The notes below the pieces were generated by a model. That model searched no databases, had not been told where the DNA came from, and saw only the letters and a list, made by a program, of their open reading frames with translations. The position numbers and the translations under genes are program-made. This document shows positions 17,378 to 25,687 of a stretch of DNA of 64,000 nucleotides, in pieces; position 1 is the stretch's first letter; every line of letters begins with the position of its first letter. The DNA comes from Streptomyces liliiviolaceus (GTDB taxonomy: Bacteria > Actinomycetota > Actinomycetes > Streptomycetales > Streptomycetaceae): positions 5,394,001 to 5,458,000 of the forward strand of contig NZ_JAGPYQ010000001.1 in NCBI RefSeq assembly GCF_018070025.1, in the 5' to 3' direction.

Positions 17378-18525
17378 GCACCCGTACACCGCACCGGCCT
17401 CCCGGCACCGGAACCGCCGCCCGAACCGTCGGCGCGACGGTCGGCGAACCCGGCTTCGAGCAGCTTGCCGACTTCGAGCAGCTGGCCGACGAGCTGTGGG
17501 ACGCCGTCTCCGCGGCCGACGAGCACACGGCCGTCGAGGTGGTGGTGGGCGCGCTGGAGCGCGGCGCCGACCCGGAGAGCGTGCTGCTGGACGTCATCGC
17601 CCGCGTACAGGCCAAGGTGGGCGAGGAGTGGGCCGCCAACCGCATCAACGTGGCCCAGGAACACGCGGCGACCGCCATCAACGAACGGGCCGTCGCCGCG
17701 CTCTCCCTGCACCCCGCCGCGCGCCCCACCCCCACCCGCGGCAGGATCACGGTGGCCTGCGTCGACGGCGAGTGGCACGCGCTGCCCGCCCGGCTGCTCG
17801 CCGAGGTGCTGATCCTGCGCGGCTGGCAGGTGGACTACCTGGGCGCCCAGGTGCCCTCCCCGCACCTCATCGCGCACCTGCACCGCACCGACTCCGACGC
17901 GGTCGCCCTCTCCAGCTCGATCGCCACCCGGCTGCCCGCCGCGCACGCCGCGATCACCGCCTGCCAGGCCGTCGGCGTCCCCGTACTCGTCGGAGGCGCC
18001 GCCTTCGGACCGGACGGCCGTTACGCCTTCCTGCTGGACGCCGACGCATGGGCGCCCGACGCCCGCGCCGCGGCCGACCGGCTCGCGCTGGGACCGCTGC
18101 CCCGTCCGCGGACCGACCACCAGCAGCTGGACGACCTGCCCCACCTGGCCGACCAGGAATACACCCTGATCACCCGCAACAGCACCGCGCTGGTGCGCGC
18201 GGTCTTCACGGCCCTCCAGGACGCGTTCCCCGCCATGCGCACGTACAGCGAGGTGCAGCTTGAGCGCACGGCCGAGGATCTCGCGCACATCGTGGAGTTC
18301 CTCGCCACAGCCCTGTACCTCGGCGACGAGGACCTCTTCGCCGGGTTCCTCACCTGGACCGCGCAGATCCTCACCGCCCGCGGTGTGCCGGCGAGCAGCC
18401 TGCCGCCGACCCTGGACGCCCTGGCCCGTGAGCTGAAGGACTTCCCGCGGGCCACCCGTATCCTCGAACGCGGCGCCGAGGCGCTCACCCCCGTCGACCA
18501 CAGCACCGCCGAGAGCCGCTCATGA
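17374..18525 (+). CDS. Cobalamin-binding regulatory protein (B12-binding domains)
   Basis: A 383-residue protein with the two-part cobalamin module of CarH/MerR-type sensors. A helical B12-binding-2 domain (about 25-115) contains E96-H97 in the EHAAT motif. A Rossmann-like B12 domain (about 120-250) has H135 in DGEWH as candidate axial ligand, then GWQVDYLGAQVP and LVGGAAFG. The C-terminal 120 residues are helical and of unknown type; I see no DNA-binding domain. It is translationally coupled to both the SpoIIE phosphatase and the STAS gene. I infer that it feeds a light or cobalamin signal into the partner switch. Confidence 0.85.
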   Translation: MSTRTPHRPPGTGTAARTVGATVGEPGFEQLADFEQLADELWDAVSAADEHTAVEVVVGALERGADPESVLLDVIARVQAKVGEEWAANRINVAQEHAATAINERAVAALSLHPAARPTPTRGRITVACVDGEWHALPARLLAEVLILRGWQVDYLGAQVPSPHLIAHLHRTDSDAVALSSSIATRLPAAHAAITACQAVGVPVLVGGAAFGPDGRYAFLLDADAWAPDARAAADRLALGPLPRPRTDHQQLDDLPHLADQEYTLITRNSTALVRAVFTALQDAFPAMRTYSEVQLERTAEDLAHIVEFLATALYLGDEDLFAGFLTWTAQILTARGVPASSLPPTLDALARELKDFPRATRILERGAEALTPVDHSTAESRS

Positions 18526-18953
18526 CCATGCTGCCCCCCGCCCATCTGCGTCTCACCACGGTCGACACCGACGACACGGTCCGGATCGAACTGCACGGGG
18601 AGCTCGACTACGAGACGGCCGACAGCCTCCTGACCGAGGTCACGGCCGTGCTGACCGCGCGTCCGCGTCTGCACGATCTGCACCTGCACTGTGCCGGGCT
18701 CGACAACATCGACTCCATGGGCCTGTCCATCCTGCTGATGATCCGCCGCCGCGTCGATCAGGCCGGTGTACGGCTCCATCTGGACGACCGTCCGACGACG
18801 TTGGAGCGGTTGCTGATCATCACCGGTAGCCTGGAGTACCTCACGACGTCCCCCACCGACACGGCGAACCCCTCCCTCGGAACGGGAGAGGACCCCCGTA
18901 CGAGCGGGGAAGCGATGACGGCCCGCCCCACCGGACCGGACAGCACCACCTGA
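18522..18953 (+). CDS. STAS-domain anti-sigma factor antagonist
   Basis: A 143-residue SpoIIAA/RsbV-like protein with one STAS domain (about 8-115). The phosphorylatable serine is S65 in NIDSMGLSILL. When dephosphorylated by a SpoIIE phosphatase it would bind an anti-sigma kinase and free a sigma factor; no RsbW-type kinase is encoded in this window. It overlaps the B12-binding gene by ATGA. ATG 18528 is an alternative start. The last 25 residues are disordered. Confidence 0.9.
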   Translation: MTMLPPAHLRLTTVDTDDTVRIELHGELDYETADSLLTEVTAVLTARPRLHDLHLHCAGLDNIDSMGLSILLMIRRRVDQAGVRLHLDDRPTTLERLLIITGSLEYLTTSPTDTANPSLGTGEDPRTSGEAMTARPTGPDSTT

Positions 18954-19008
18954 TGTCCTTCCCCGCCGGCCGTCCGCGGCGCGGAAGCCGCACACCGACG
19001 GGGAGCCC

Positions 19009-19494
19009 ATGCCGGCACCAGAGTTCGCCTCGCTCAGATCGTCGCGCGAGACCGCCCGGTCCGCCGGGGGCGTCACCGAGCTGCTCGATCTGATGTGGGA
19101 GAGGACCAGACACGCCGCTGCCGCGGCTGCGGCCTCCCCTTCCCAACTGCGCCTGATGTACCTCGTCGAGAGCGAGGAGGGGGTACGGATGCGGGTCGTG
19201 TGCGAACGGCTCGCCGCCACGCCCCCTTCGGTCAGCCGGCTCTGCGACCGTCTGCAGGCCCTCGGTTTCCTGGAGCGGCTGCCGTGTCCCGCCAGCGGAC
19301 GCGAGGTCACCCTCCGGCTGACGGCTGCGGGCAGAACCCATCTGCGGCACATCCGTGAACAGCGCGAGACCGTGCTCCGGCAGGCCATGGACGCCATGTC
19401 CGACGCCGAACGGCACGCGCTGGCCGAGGGGTTGGCCGCACTGCACGCCCAACTCGTCGCGGCCGACGGCGGAGGCGGCGTCACCGCCGCTTGA
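19009..19494 (+). CDS. MarR-family transcriptional regulator
   Basis: A 161-residue winged-helix regulator. Helices and wing are recognisable from SPSQLRLMYLVE through CERLAATPPSVSRLCDRLQALGFLER to SGREVTLRLTAAG (about 45-110). ATG 19009 has GGGAG at 19001-19005. It is 55 bp downstream of the STAS gene on the same strand and may be part of that operon. Its target is unknown. Confidence 0.88.
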   Translation: MPAPEFASLRSSRETARSAGGVTELLDLMWERTRHAAAAAAASPSQLRLMYLVESEEGVRMRVVCERLAATPPSVSRLCDRLQALGFLERLPCPASGREVTLRLTAAGRTHLRHIREQRETVLRQAMDAMSDAERHALAEGLAALHAQLVAADGGGGVTAA

Positions 19495-19495
19495 G

Positions 19496-19560
19496 CGCCC
19501 GCGTTCGGGGGCGCGGGGAACCGCGCGATCGGAGACCCGCACCACAACGGCGCCGCGCTC
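19496..19560. repeat. Probable dispersed intergenic repeat
   Basis: The stretch GCGCGGGGAACCGCGCGATC with flanking GC-rich complementary segments, between two convergent genes, resembles a GGGGCGCGGGGAACTGCGCG-type element that recurs between genes in many Streptomyces genomes. It can fold and may serve as a bidirectional terminator. The identification is from memory and needs a genome count. Confidence 0.4.
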
Positions 19561-19587
19561 AGGAACTCGCTCTGCGGGGGCGGGGGT

Positions 19588-20253
19588 TCAGGCTTCGATG
19601 AGGCCGACGCGGATGGCATAGCGGGTGAGTTCCAGGCGGTCGCGCAGGCCGAGCTTGTGCAGCACGTTCGCCCGGTGCCGGTGCACGGTCTTGATGCTGA
19701 TGAACAGCATTTCGGCGATCTCCTTCGAGGAGTGGCCCTCGGCCACGAGTTTGAGGACCTCCTCCTCGCGAGCGCTCAGCACCTGGCCGGGCGGCTCCTC
19801 GCCGTGGTGGACCCGGTCGAGGTAGTTGCGGATCAGCGCGGTGACCGCTCCCGGGTAGAGGAAGGGTTCGTCGCGCATGGCGGCCCGGCAGGCGGCCACC
19901 AGGTCGCGGTCGGCCACGGACTTCAGCACATATCCGCTGGCGCCCGCCTTCAGCGCCTGGAAGAAGTACTGCTCGTTGTCGTGCATCGTCAGCATCAGCA
20001 CCCGCACGCCGGGCTTGAGCGCGGCGAGTTCGCGGGCGGCGTGCAGGCCCGTCATCCGGGGCATGGCGATGTCGAGTACGGCCAGGTCGACCTCATGGGT
20101 GCGGGCCAGTTCGACGGCCTCCGCGCCGTCCCCGGCCTCGGCGACGACCTGGAGGTCCGGTTCCCCGTCGAGGATGAGCCGCACTCCGCGACGTACCAGC
20201 GCGTGGTCGTCGGCGAGGAGGATACGGATCAGTGATGTGTCGGGCGTGGTCAT
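19588..20253 (-). CDS. NarL/LuxR-type response regulator
   Basis: A 221-residue response regulator. The receiver domain (about 8-125) has the acidic pair D15-D16, the phosphoacceptor D61 in AVLDIAMP and K at the end of KAGASGYVLKS. The C-terminal LuxR helix-turn-helix (about 150-215) reads LSAREEEVLKLVAEGHSSKEIA. ATG 20253 is preceded by AGGAAAG. It lies 10 bp behind the histidine kinase gene and is its cognate partner. Confidence 0.94.
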   Translation of the reverse strand: MTTPDTSLIRILLADDHALVRRGVRLILDGEPDLQVVAEAGDGAEAVELARTHEVDLAVLDIAMPRMTGLHAARELAALKPGVRVLMLTMHDNEQYFFQALKAGASGYVLKSVADRDLVAACRAAMRDEPFLYPGAVTALIRNYLDRVHHGEEPPGQVLSAREEEVLKLVAEGHSSKEIAEMLFISIKTVHRHRANVLHKLGLRDRLELTRYAIRVGLIEA

Positions 20254-20263
20254 GGCTGCTTTC

Positions 20264-21205
20264 CTAGAGGACGGGCACGGTCAGCCGGACCTGCGTACCG
20301 GCGTCCGGCTCGGAGGTGACGTCCAGCGTGGCCCCGATCAGCAGGGCCCGCTCGCGCATTCCGCGGATGCCCGCCCCTTCGCGGGCCACGCCGGAGCCGC
20401 GGCCGTCGTCGCTGACGTCCAGCACCACGTGCCCGCCGACGCGGTGCAGACTCACCTCGACCCGGCCGGCCTCGGCATGGCGGGCCGTGTTGGTCAGGGC
20501 CTCCTGGGCGACGCGGTACAGGACCAGTTCCGTCTGCGGGTCCAGCGCGGGCAGGCCGGGGTCGAAGCGCCGCACGACGCGCAGACCGGCGTGGGTGGTG
20601 AACTCGGTGGTCAGTGAGGTCATCGCGCTGATGAGGCCCAGGTCCTCCAGTACGCCCGGCCGCAGTCGGCGTACCACACGGCGCACCTCGTCCAGGCTTC
20701 CCCGGGTGATCTCCTGCACCTGCCGCAGTTCACCGCGCAGGGGTTCGTCGGCGTCGTCCGCCGCGCGCTTGAGGACCAGCAGGATCGCGGTCATGCTCTG
20801 GCCCACCTCGTCGTGCAGTTCCTGGGCGATACGGCGGCGCTCCGCCTCCTGCCCGACCAGGACGCGGGCGCTGCTGGTGGCCCGTTCGTGTTCGAGTCGC
20901 TCGACCATCGCGTTGAAGGTACGGATCAGTTCGGCGGTCTCGCCGTGGCCCTGCTCCGGCAGCCGCTGCCCGGGGCGCAGCAGGTCGACGGTGGTCATCA
21001 GCCGGGTGAGCCGACCCAGCGGGGCAAGGCCGATCCGCAGCAGGGCCGCGTTGGCGACCAGCATGACTGCCAGGCCGGAGACGAGGATGATCGCCTCGGT
21101 CAGCACCACCGGCACGGAGACGGTCACCGGAGCCAGCAGCAGCAGCGCGGTGGCGATGCCGAGCACCACCGCGTTGAGCGCGAAGATCCGCCAGAACAGG
21201 GACAA
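20264..21205 (-). CDS. Membrane sensor histidine kinase of the NarL family
   Basis: A 313-residue kinase. Two membrane helices (about 5-28 and 33-58) with almost no extracellular loop are followed by a HAMP linker (60-115), a HisKA_3 dimerisation domain with the phosphoacceptor H131 in QELHDEVGQ and a HATPase domain (about 220-312; ALTNTARHA, DDGRG). The start is TTG 21205; AAAGG lies about 10 bases upstream. The very short loop suggests that it senses a membrane or intracellular cue. It forms an operon with the response regulator. Confidence 0.92.
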   Translation of the reverse strand: MSLFWRIFALNAVVLGIATALLLLAPVTVSVPVVLTEAIILVSGLAVMLVANAALLRIGLAPLGRLTRLMTTVDLLRPGQRLPEQGHGETAELIRTFNAMVERLEHERATSSARVLVGQEAERRRIAQELHDEVGQSMTAILLVLKRAADDADEPLRGELRQVQEITRGSLDEVRRVVRRLRPGVLEDLGLISAMTSLTTEFTTHAGLRVVRRFDPGLPALDPQTELVLYRVAQEALTNTARHAEAGRVEVSLHRVGGHVVLDVSDDGRGSGVAREGAGIRGMRERALLIGATLDVTSEPDAGTQVRLTVPVL

Positions 21206-21510
21206 CGGAATGACGCCTTTCTTCGTGTGCCGACCTTGTTCGGTCTTCTTCGTGTGCCGGCCTTCGTCGGGCTTCTTCGTGTGCCGGTCTTCGTCGTGTG
21301 TCGATCTTCAGCCCAAGCCTGCCTGCTCCCGGTTCCACCGTCGATGGGCATCAATGCCCATTTTGCGGATGCCGACTGCCCACTGCCCGATGGGCCCCGG
21401 GACCCGGCCGCGGATGGGTATCGCGCCCGATGGGATTCGTACGGCGCACCGGCCAGGGTGGAAAGGGACCAACCCTCCGGAACCCGGACCGACGGCGAGA
21501 AGGACCCACC
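21206..21510. promoter_or_regulatory. Divergent region with 27-bp tandem repeats and an inverted repeat
   Basis: Between the kinase and the first DksA-like gene there are three tandem 27-bp units (21217-21297, core CTTCGTGTGCCGG) plus a partial fourth. An inverted repeat ATGGGCA-TCAA-TGCCCAT follows at 21344-21361. The inverted heptamers could be a site for the NarL-type regulator encoded next door. GAGAAGGA before 21511 is the ribosome binding site of the plus-strand gene. Confidence 0.5.
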
Positions 21511-21843
21511 ATGTCACTGGACACCCCCCTGCCCGGAACCCGACTTGAGCGACTGTCGGCGCACGAAGCCCTCCAGCGCCTCGAACACGAACGCAACTCC
21601 CGCCTCACGCAACTGCTGGCCCTCGACGAGGCGGGGGCGGACGAGGAGACGGAGGAACACGTGGTGTCCGCGCAGAAGGACACGATCCGGCGGGTCCTCG
21701 CCGAGGTCGAGGACGCCTTCGCCCGCGTCCGGAACGGCAGGTACGGCGACTGCCTCGACTGCGCGAAGCCCATTCCGGTCGAGCGCCTGGAGATCCTGCC
21801 GTACACGCGGTTCTGCGTCCCCTGCCGACGCGGGACCGTCTGA
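21511..21843 (+). CDS. DksA/TraR-type zinc-finger protein
   Basis: A 110-residue protein with an N-terminal helical hairpin (about 12-75, rich in Glu, Arg and Leu) and a C-terminal four-cysteine zinc finger, CLDC then CVPC separated by about 17 residues. This is the DksA/TraR fold. Members may enter the RNA polymerase secondary channel, but short actinobacterial versions are largely uncharacterised. The frame opens at 21298; ATG 21511 with GAGAAGGA upstream is clearly the start. Confidence 0.88.
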   Translation: MSLDTPLPGTRLERLSAHEALQRLEHERNSRLTQLLALDEAGADEETEEHVVSAQKDTIRRVLAEVEDAFARVRNGRYGDCLDCAKPIPVERLEILPYTRFCVPCRRGTV

Positions 21844-21926
21844 CGACAGTCCGTCCGCCCTCCGACATCCGCCCTGCGGCATCCGCCCTGCCCTGGGCTC
21901 CGATACCCGCCCGCCCTGGGGGTGAC

Positions 21927-22322
21927 ATGGTGACCGACCGAATCATCGACGACCGCGGCACGACCCTGTCGGCCGACGACCTCGCCGCGCTGCGCGAGAA
22001 CCTGCACGAGCAGCGTCTGTTCCGCCAGGAGCAGCTGAAGCAACTACGACAACAGGCGCAGGAGCTCCCGGCGTCCGACACGCACCGCGCCGACGCGCCG
22101 AGCGACCGCCGGGCCGGCCCTCAGGCCGAGGTCCGGGGCAAGCTCGCCGCCTCCGCCCGTACGGTCCTCGCCGACATCGAGGCCGCGCTCGCGCGCATGG
22201 ACCAGGGCTGCTACGGCTCTTGCCGGCTGTGTCAGGAGCCGATCGACCGCGCACGTCTGGCGGTCGTACCGCAGGGCCGCTACTGCACCCGGTGCCAGCA
22301 GGTCAGGGAGGCCGGCCGATGA
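21927..22322 (+). CDS. Second DksA/TraR-type zinc-finger protein
   Basis: A 131-residue paralogue of the gene 83 bp upstream. An N-terminal coiled coil (about 15-50, QEQLKQLRQQAQE) and a second helix lead into the zinc finger CRLC then CTRC, again about 17 residues apart. ATG 21927 (MVTDRIID) is preceded by GGGGGTGAC. The last codon overlaps the start of the MreB-like gene by ATGA, so the two products are probably made together. Confidence 0.88.
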   Translation: MVTDRIIDDRGTTLSADDLAALRENLHEQRLFRQEQLKQLRQQAQELPASDTHRADAPSDRRAGPQAEVRGKLAASARTVLADIEAALARMDQGCYGSCRLCQEPIDRARLAVVPQGRYCTRCQQVREAGR

Positions 22323-23140
22323 CCGCCTCGGGAGACCTCGGTCGCCTCGCGGGCCGGCATCGCTCCTGGCCCTGGTGCCGGCACTGCACCGGCATCGCCC
22401 TCGACCTGGGCAGCGCCCGTACCCGTGCCTGGACGTCCGGGCGACGGACGATCCTCGACGTGCCCACGGTGACCGTCCCGGGAAGCGGCGCCACGTACCC
22501 CGTTCAGCGCGGCACCATCGTCGACACCCCCGGCGCCTCCCGGATGCTGGACCGGCTGCTCGGCCACCGGCTGCCCCGGTTCGGCCGCCCGCTGCTCATT
22601 CTCACGACGCCCGTGCTGGGCGGGGTCGCCTACCGGGCGCAGGCGCGGACCGCCGTCGAGGTCCTGCGCCCGCGTACGGTGCTGACGGTCCCCACCGCAC
22701 GCGCCGTGGCCATGGCCGTGGACGCAGACCTGACCCGCCCGTTGCTCGTCGTGGACATCGGGGCCCATCTCACCGAGGTCACGCTGCTCGCGGACGGCGC
22801 GGTCGTGGACGCCCGCCACACCGCGCTGGGCACCGGCGACCTGGACGGGAACACCCCGCCCTCGCTGATAGCCGACGCGATCGTCGCCATGGTGACCACC
22901 ATGCTGGAACAGGACCGCACCCCCGAGACGCTCGACGCCCTCCAGCGGGGTGTGCTCCTCGCCGGGGGAGGCGCCCTGCGCCCCGACATCACCTACCGCC
23001 TCAGCGGCCGGCTCCACGCTCCCGCGCGGCCCGTGCCGGCCCCGCACACCGCGGCGGTCCGCGGCGCCGCGCAACTGCTGCGGACCGCCCACGCGCACCC
23101 GTCGCTGCCGGTCGTGGAGATCGGCGCAGGGTCAGAGTGA
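22319..23140 (+). CDS. MreB-like actin-family ATPase
   Basis: A 273-residue protein of the MreB/Hsp70 actin fold. The phosphate-1 loop is IALDLGSARTR (about 28-38), phosphate-2 is LLVVDIGAHLTEVTLL (about 140-155) and the adenosine motif is LLAGGGALRP. It is shorter than MreB (about 340 residues), lacking part of subdomains IB and IIB, so it may not polymerise like true MreB. Its coupling to two DksA-like proteins is unusual and suggests a spore or shape function linked to transcription. It converges on the MHYT gene; the reading frames overlap by nine bases. Confidence 0.82.
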   Translation: MTASGDLGRLAGRHRSWPWCRHCTGIALDLGSARTRAWTSGRRTILDVPTVTVPGSGATYPVQRGTIVDTPGASRMLDRLLGHRLPRFGRPLLILTTPVLGGVAYRAQARTAVEVLRPRTVLTVPTARAVAMAVDADLTRPLLVVDIGAHLTEVTLLADGAVVDARHTALGTGDLDGNTPPSLIADAIVAMVTTMLEQDRTPETLDALQRGVLLAGGGALRPDITYRLSGRLHAPARPVPAPHTAAVRGAAQLLRTAHAHPSLPVVEIGAGSE

Positions 23141-23965
23141 GGGCCAGGACGCGGTGGGCCGCGTGTCCGCGACGGACGCGGCCTCCGGCTCCTGCCCCTG
23201 ACCCTGGATGTTCTGTACGGGGTCGTTGCCGACCAGCATGTCGGGGTCGAACATGACGATCACGGCCGCGAGGACCAGTACGACGATCGGTCCACCCACC
23301 ATGGGAATCAGGGAGAAGAGCAGATCCATCGAGGACTGGCCCTGGACCCTGGAGCCCGCGTCGACGTGCACGCTCATGGCGGCCATGCCGGTGTAGTGCA
23401 TGCCCGTGACGGCGACGCCCATGATGACGCTCGCGGCCGCGGCGGACGCCAGGGTGTGCAGGGACACGGCAGCCCAGAGTGCGGCGGTGGCCGCCGTGAC
23501 GGCGATCAGGACCGACAGGCCGACCGTCACGGGGTCGAAGCTCATGTGCCCGGCGAACTTCATGCCGTACATGCCGATGTAGTGCATCGCCGCCACACCC
23601 GCGCCGGTGACCACACCGGCCACTCCCAGGGTGAGGGGCGAGGTGCCGCGGTACCCCACGATGAACACGCCGAGCAGGACCACGGCCACCGCGACGCCCA
23701 GGCTGAGGAACGTGAGGGCCATGTCGTACCGGATCGAGGCACCGTCGATGGTGAACCCGATCATGGCGATGAAGTGCATCGTCCAGATGCCCGATCCGAT
23801 GCAGATCGCGCCCAGTGTGAGCCACGGGCCCCTGCGGCCCTGTGCGCCCATGCGTACCGACCGTGTCGTGCAGCGCAGACCGAGCGCCGCGCCGGCGCAG
23901 GCCATCAGGAACGCGACGACCGGAGTGATCATTCCGTAGTTGAACTGGCTGACTGTGCTGTTCAC
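23132..23965 (-). CDS. MHYT-domain integral membrane sensor
   Basis: A 277-residue membrane protein with about seven helices and three copies of the MHYT motif: MHFIAM, MHYIGM and MHYTGM. In this family the motifs are proposed to bind a metal, probably copper, and sense diatomic gases or redox state. There is no attached GGDEF or kinase domain, and the C-terminal 35 residues are a disordered tail. GTG 23965 is chosen because GAAAGG stands seven bases upstream; the frame stays open 31 codons further. Confidence 0.9.
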   Translation of the reverse strand: MNSTVSQFNYGMITPVVAFLMACAGAALGLRCTTRSVRMGAQGRRGPWLTLGAICIGSGIWTMHFIAMIGFTIDGASIRYDMALTFLSLGVAVAVVLLGVFIVGYRGTSPLTLGVAGVVTGAGVAAMHYIGMYGMKFAGHMSFDPVTVGLSVLIAVTAATAALWAAVSLHTLASAAAASVIMGVAVTGMHYTGMAAMSVHVDAGSRVQGQSSMDLLFSLIPMVGGPIVVLVLAAVIVMFDPDMLVGNDPVQNIQGQGQEPEAASVADTRPTASWPSL

Positions 23966-24116
23966 CGAACGCCTTTCGGACCGCGGGACCCGTACGGGGT
24001 CCGCGTTGCAGGAACCTTTCCGCAGAACCGTCCGGGCGGGCAGACGAGCCGAGTTCACCGACCTGTGTGTCTGACGCGCTCCGGAACCGACCCTGGGGGC
24101 GGACGGCAGCCCAGCA

Positions 24117-24235
24117 CATGACGTTCCGTCATGCCATGGCCTCGGGGGGTGAGCGGGAGGCCAATGCTAGGTATGTGCTCCCCGCTTGTCACTCTGAGAC
24201 CTGTGACGCAATCAAATTGAGACTTGTACAGGCAT
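24117..24235 (-). promoter_or_regulatory. Promoter and leader of the MHYT gene, with a seven-codon ORF upstream
   Basis: On the minus strand GTGACA (24187-24192) and TAGCAT (24164-24169) are separated by exactly 17 bp, a good vegetative-type promoter giving a leader of about 190 bases. The leader carries the inverted repeat CATGACG-TTC-CGTCATG (24117-24133). Just upstream, AGGAGGA (24238-24244) precedes a tiny minus-strand ORF at 24212-24235 coding MPVQVSI. The local GC content is low for this genome. Confidence 0.5.
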
Positions 24236-24267
24236 ATTCCTCCTGCATGCCATCACGCACATTGCCC

Positions 24268-25575
24268 CTATATCTCCCCCTTGGTCCCGGCCAACCGCTC
24301 TTCGGTCCCCGGGTGCCGGTCGACGCGGCGCGGGAGCAGCAGCGGGGTGGCCAGGAGGACGACTCCGGCGACCGCGATCGCGGCGCGGAGGCCGATGAGG
24401 GCCGCCAGCGGTCCCCAGGCGGCGGTCATGGCCGCGATGGCGGCGCTGCTGCTGACCGACCAGGCGGTCAGGGTGCGGGCGACCCGGCCGGGGTCGGTGT
24501 GGTCGAGCCGGTAGGTGGCCAGCACCGGGTTGAACACACCGCAGCAGGTCACCAGGCCGAGTTGGACGACGATGATGAGGACGATCCCGGGGACGCCGGG
24601 CTGGACGAACGCCAGGCCGAGGGGCCAGCACGCCCGCAGCGCACCGGCGGTGCGGAGCACCCGGTGCCGACCGAAGCGCGCCACGAGCCGGTGCGCGAGG
24701 CGTGCGCCGACCAGGCCGCCGACGCAGGGGACCGCGAACACCAGGCCGTACTGCCAGGGTGCGAATCCGAGGTCGTCCAGCAGGAGTACGGCGAGCAGGG
24801 GCTCGGAGGCCATGATCAGACCGTTGACCACGATGGCGTTGAGGAGCAGCGGGCGCAGCACCGGGTGGGCGAGGATGTGGCGCCAGCCTTCGAGCAGATC
24901 GCGGGCCCGCAGCCGGGGCGCGGCGGTTCGCGCGGGAACGGGCTCGCCGCCGCCGATGGCGCGGATGCCCAGGGCCGAGAGCAGATAGCTGACCGCGTTG
25001 GCCACCAGGGTCGTCACCGGGCCGAACACGCCGATCGCGTAGCCGCCGAGGGGCGGTCCGACCATGGTCGAGGTCCAGGTCGTGGACTCGAACCGGCTGT
25101 TCGCGACCAGCAGGTCCGCCGCCGGCAGGAGCCCTTTCAGATACGCGCCGCTCGCCGCCCTGAACGCGATGTCGGCCGTCGCGACCACGACGGAGACGAG
25201 GAGGAGCTGGGCGAAGCCGAGCCGGCCGAGCGCGAACGCGGCGGGGACGCTGATCAGCGCCGCGAACCGCGTCAGGTCCATCGCGATCATGACCGGCCGT
25301 TTGCGGCGGAACTCCACCCACGGTCCGAGCGGCACCGCCATCACGGCCCCCACGGCACGCCCCACGGCGGCCAGCGCCGCCACCTCGGCCGGCCCGGAGT
25401 GCAGCACCAGGACCGCGATGAGGGGAAAGGCACCGAACCCGATCCAGGTGCCGTACGAGCTGACGGCGAAGGCCGCCCACAACCAGTTGAAACTCCGTCC
25501 CAGCGTCCGCCCGCCCGCCATCCCCGATGCACCCCTCGCCGATCCGAACGTCCGCACACTGACCGTCGGCATCAA
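24268..25575 (-). CDS. MFS transporter (12-helix efflux type)
   Basis: A 435-residue major facilitator protein with about twelve hydrophobic helices. The loop 2-3 region (about 85-95, VEFRRKRPVMIAMDL) resembles EntS/MdfA-type exporters. Substrate unknown; drug or metabolite efflux is most likely. Starts at ATG 25575, 25572 or ATG about codon 19 are all possible. It is divergent from a LysR regulator 112 bp away, which probably controls it. Confidence 0.88.
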   Translation of the reverse strand: MMPTVSVRTFGSARGASGMAGGRTLGRSFNWLWAAFAVSSYGTWIGFGAFPLIAVLVLHSGPAEVAALAAVGRAVGAVMAVPLGPWVEFRRKRPVMIAMDLTRFAALISVPAAFALGRLGFAQLLLVSVVVATADIAFRAASGAYLKGLLPAADLLVANSRFESTTWTSTMVGPPLGGYAIGVFGPVTTLVANAVSYLLSALGIRAIGGGEPVPARTAAPRLRARDLLEGWRHILAHPVLRPLLLNAIVVNGLIMASEPLLAVLLLDDLGFAPWQYGLVFAVPCVGGLVGARLAHRLVARFGRHRVLRTAGALRACWPLGLAFVQPGVPGIVLIIVVQLGLVTCCGVFNPVLATYRLDHTDPGRVARTLTAWSVSSSAAIAAMTAAWGPLAALIGLRAAIAVAGVVLLATPLLLPRRVDRHPGTEERLAGTKGEI

Positions 25576-25621
25576 AGCGAGTAGCAGGTCACGAGATCAA
25601 ACAACCGAGGCACCGGGGCCG

Positions 25622-25638
25622 CACAACCGATCGTTGTG
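25622..25638. promoter_or_regulatory. Candidate LysR operator
   Basis: CACAAC at 25622-25627 and GTTGTG at 25633-25638 form a perfect inverted repeat around five bases, in the middle of the divergent MFS/LysR intergenic region. LysR proteins bind such dyads near their own promoters. The classic T-N11-A form is not met exactly. Confidence 0.4.
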
Positions 25639-25687
25639 ACGGTCGCCGGGCGTCGGTGACCGCCGCCGTGCCGATAGGGTCGTCGCC

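Noticed and set aside
20730..21338. A minus-strand frame with RRPAHEE repeats upstream of the kinase
   Set aside because: The peptide repeat is only the translation of the 27-bp DNA repeats, and the rest overlaps the kinase in another frame.
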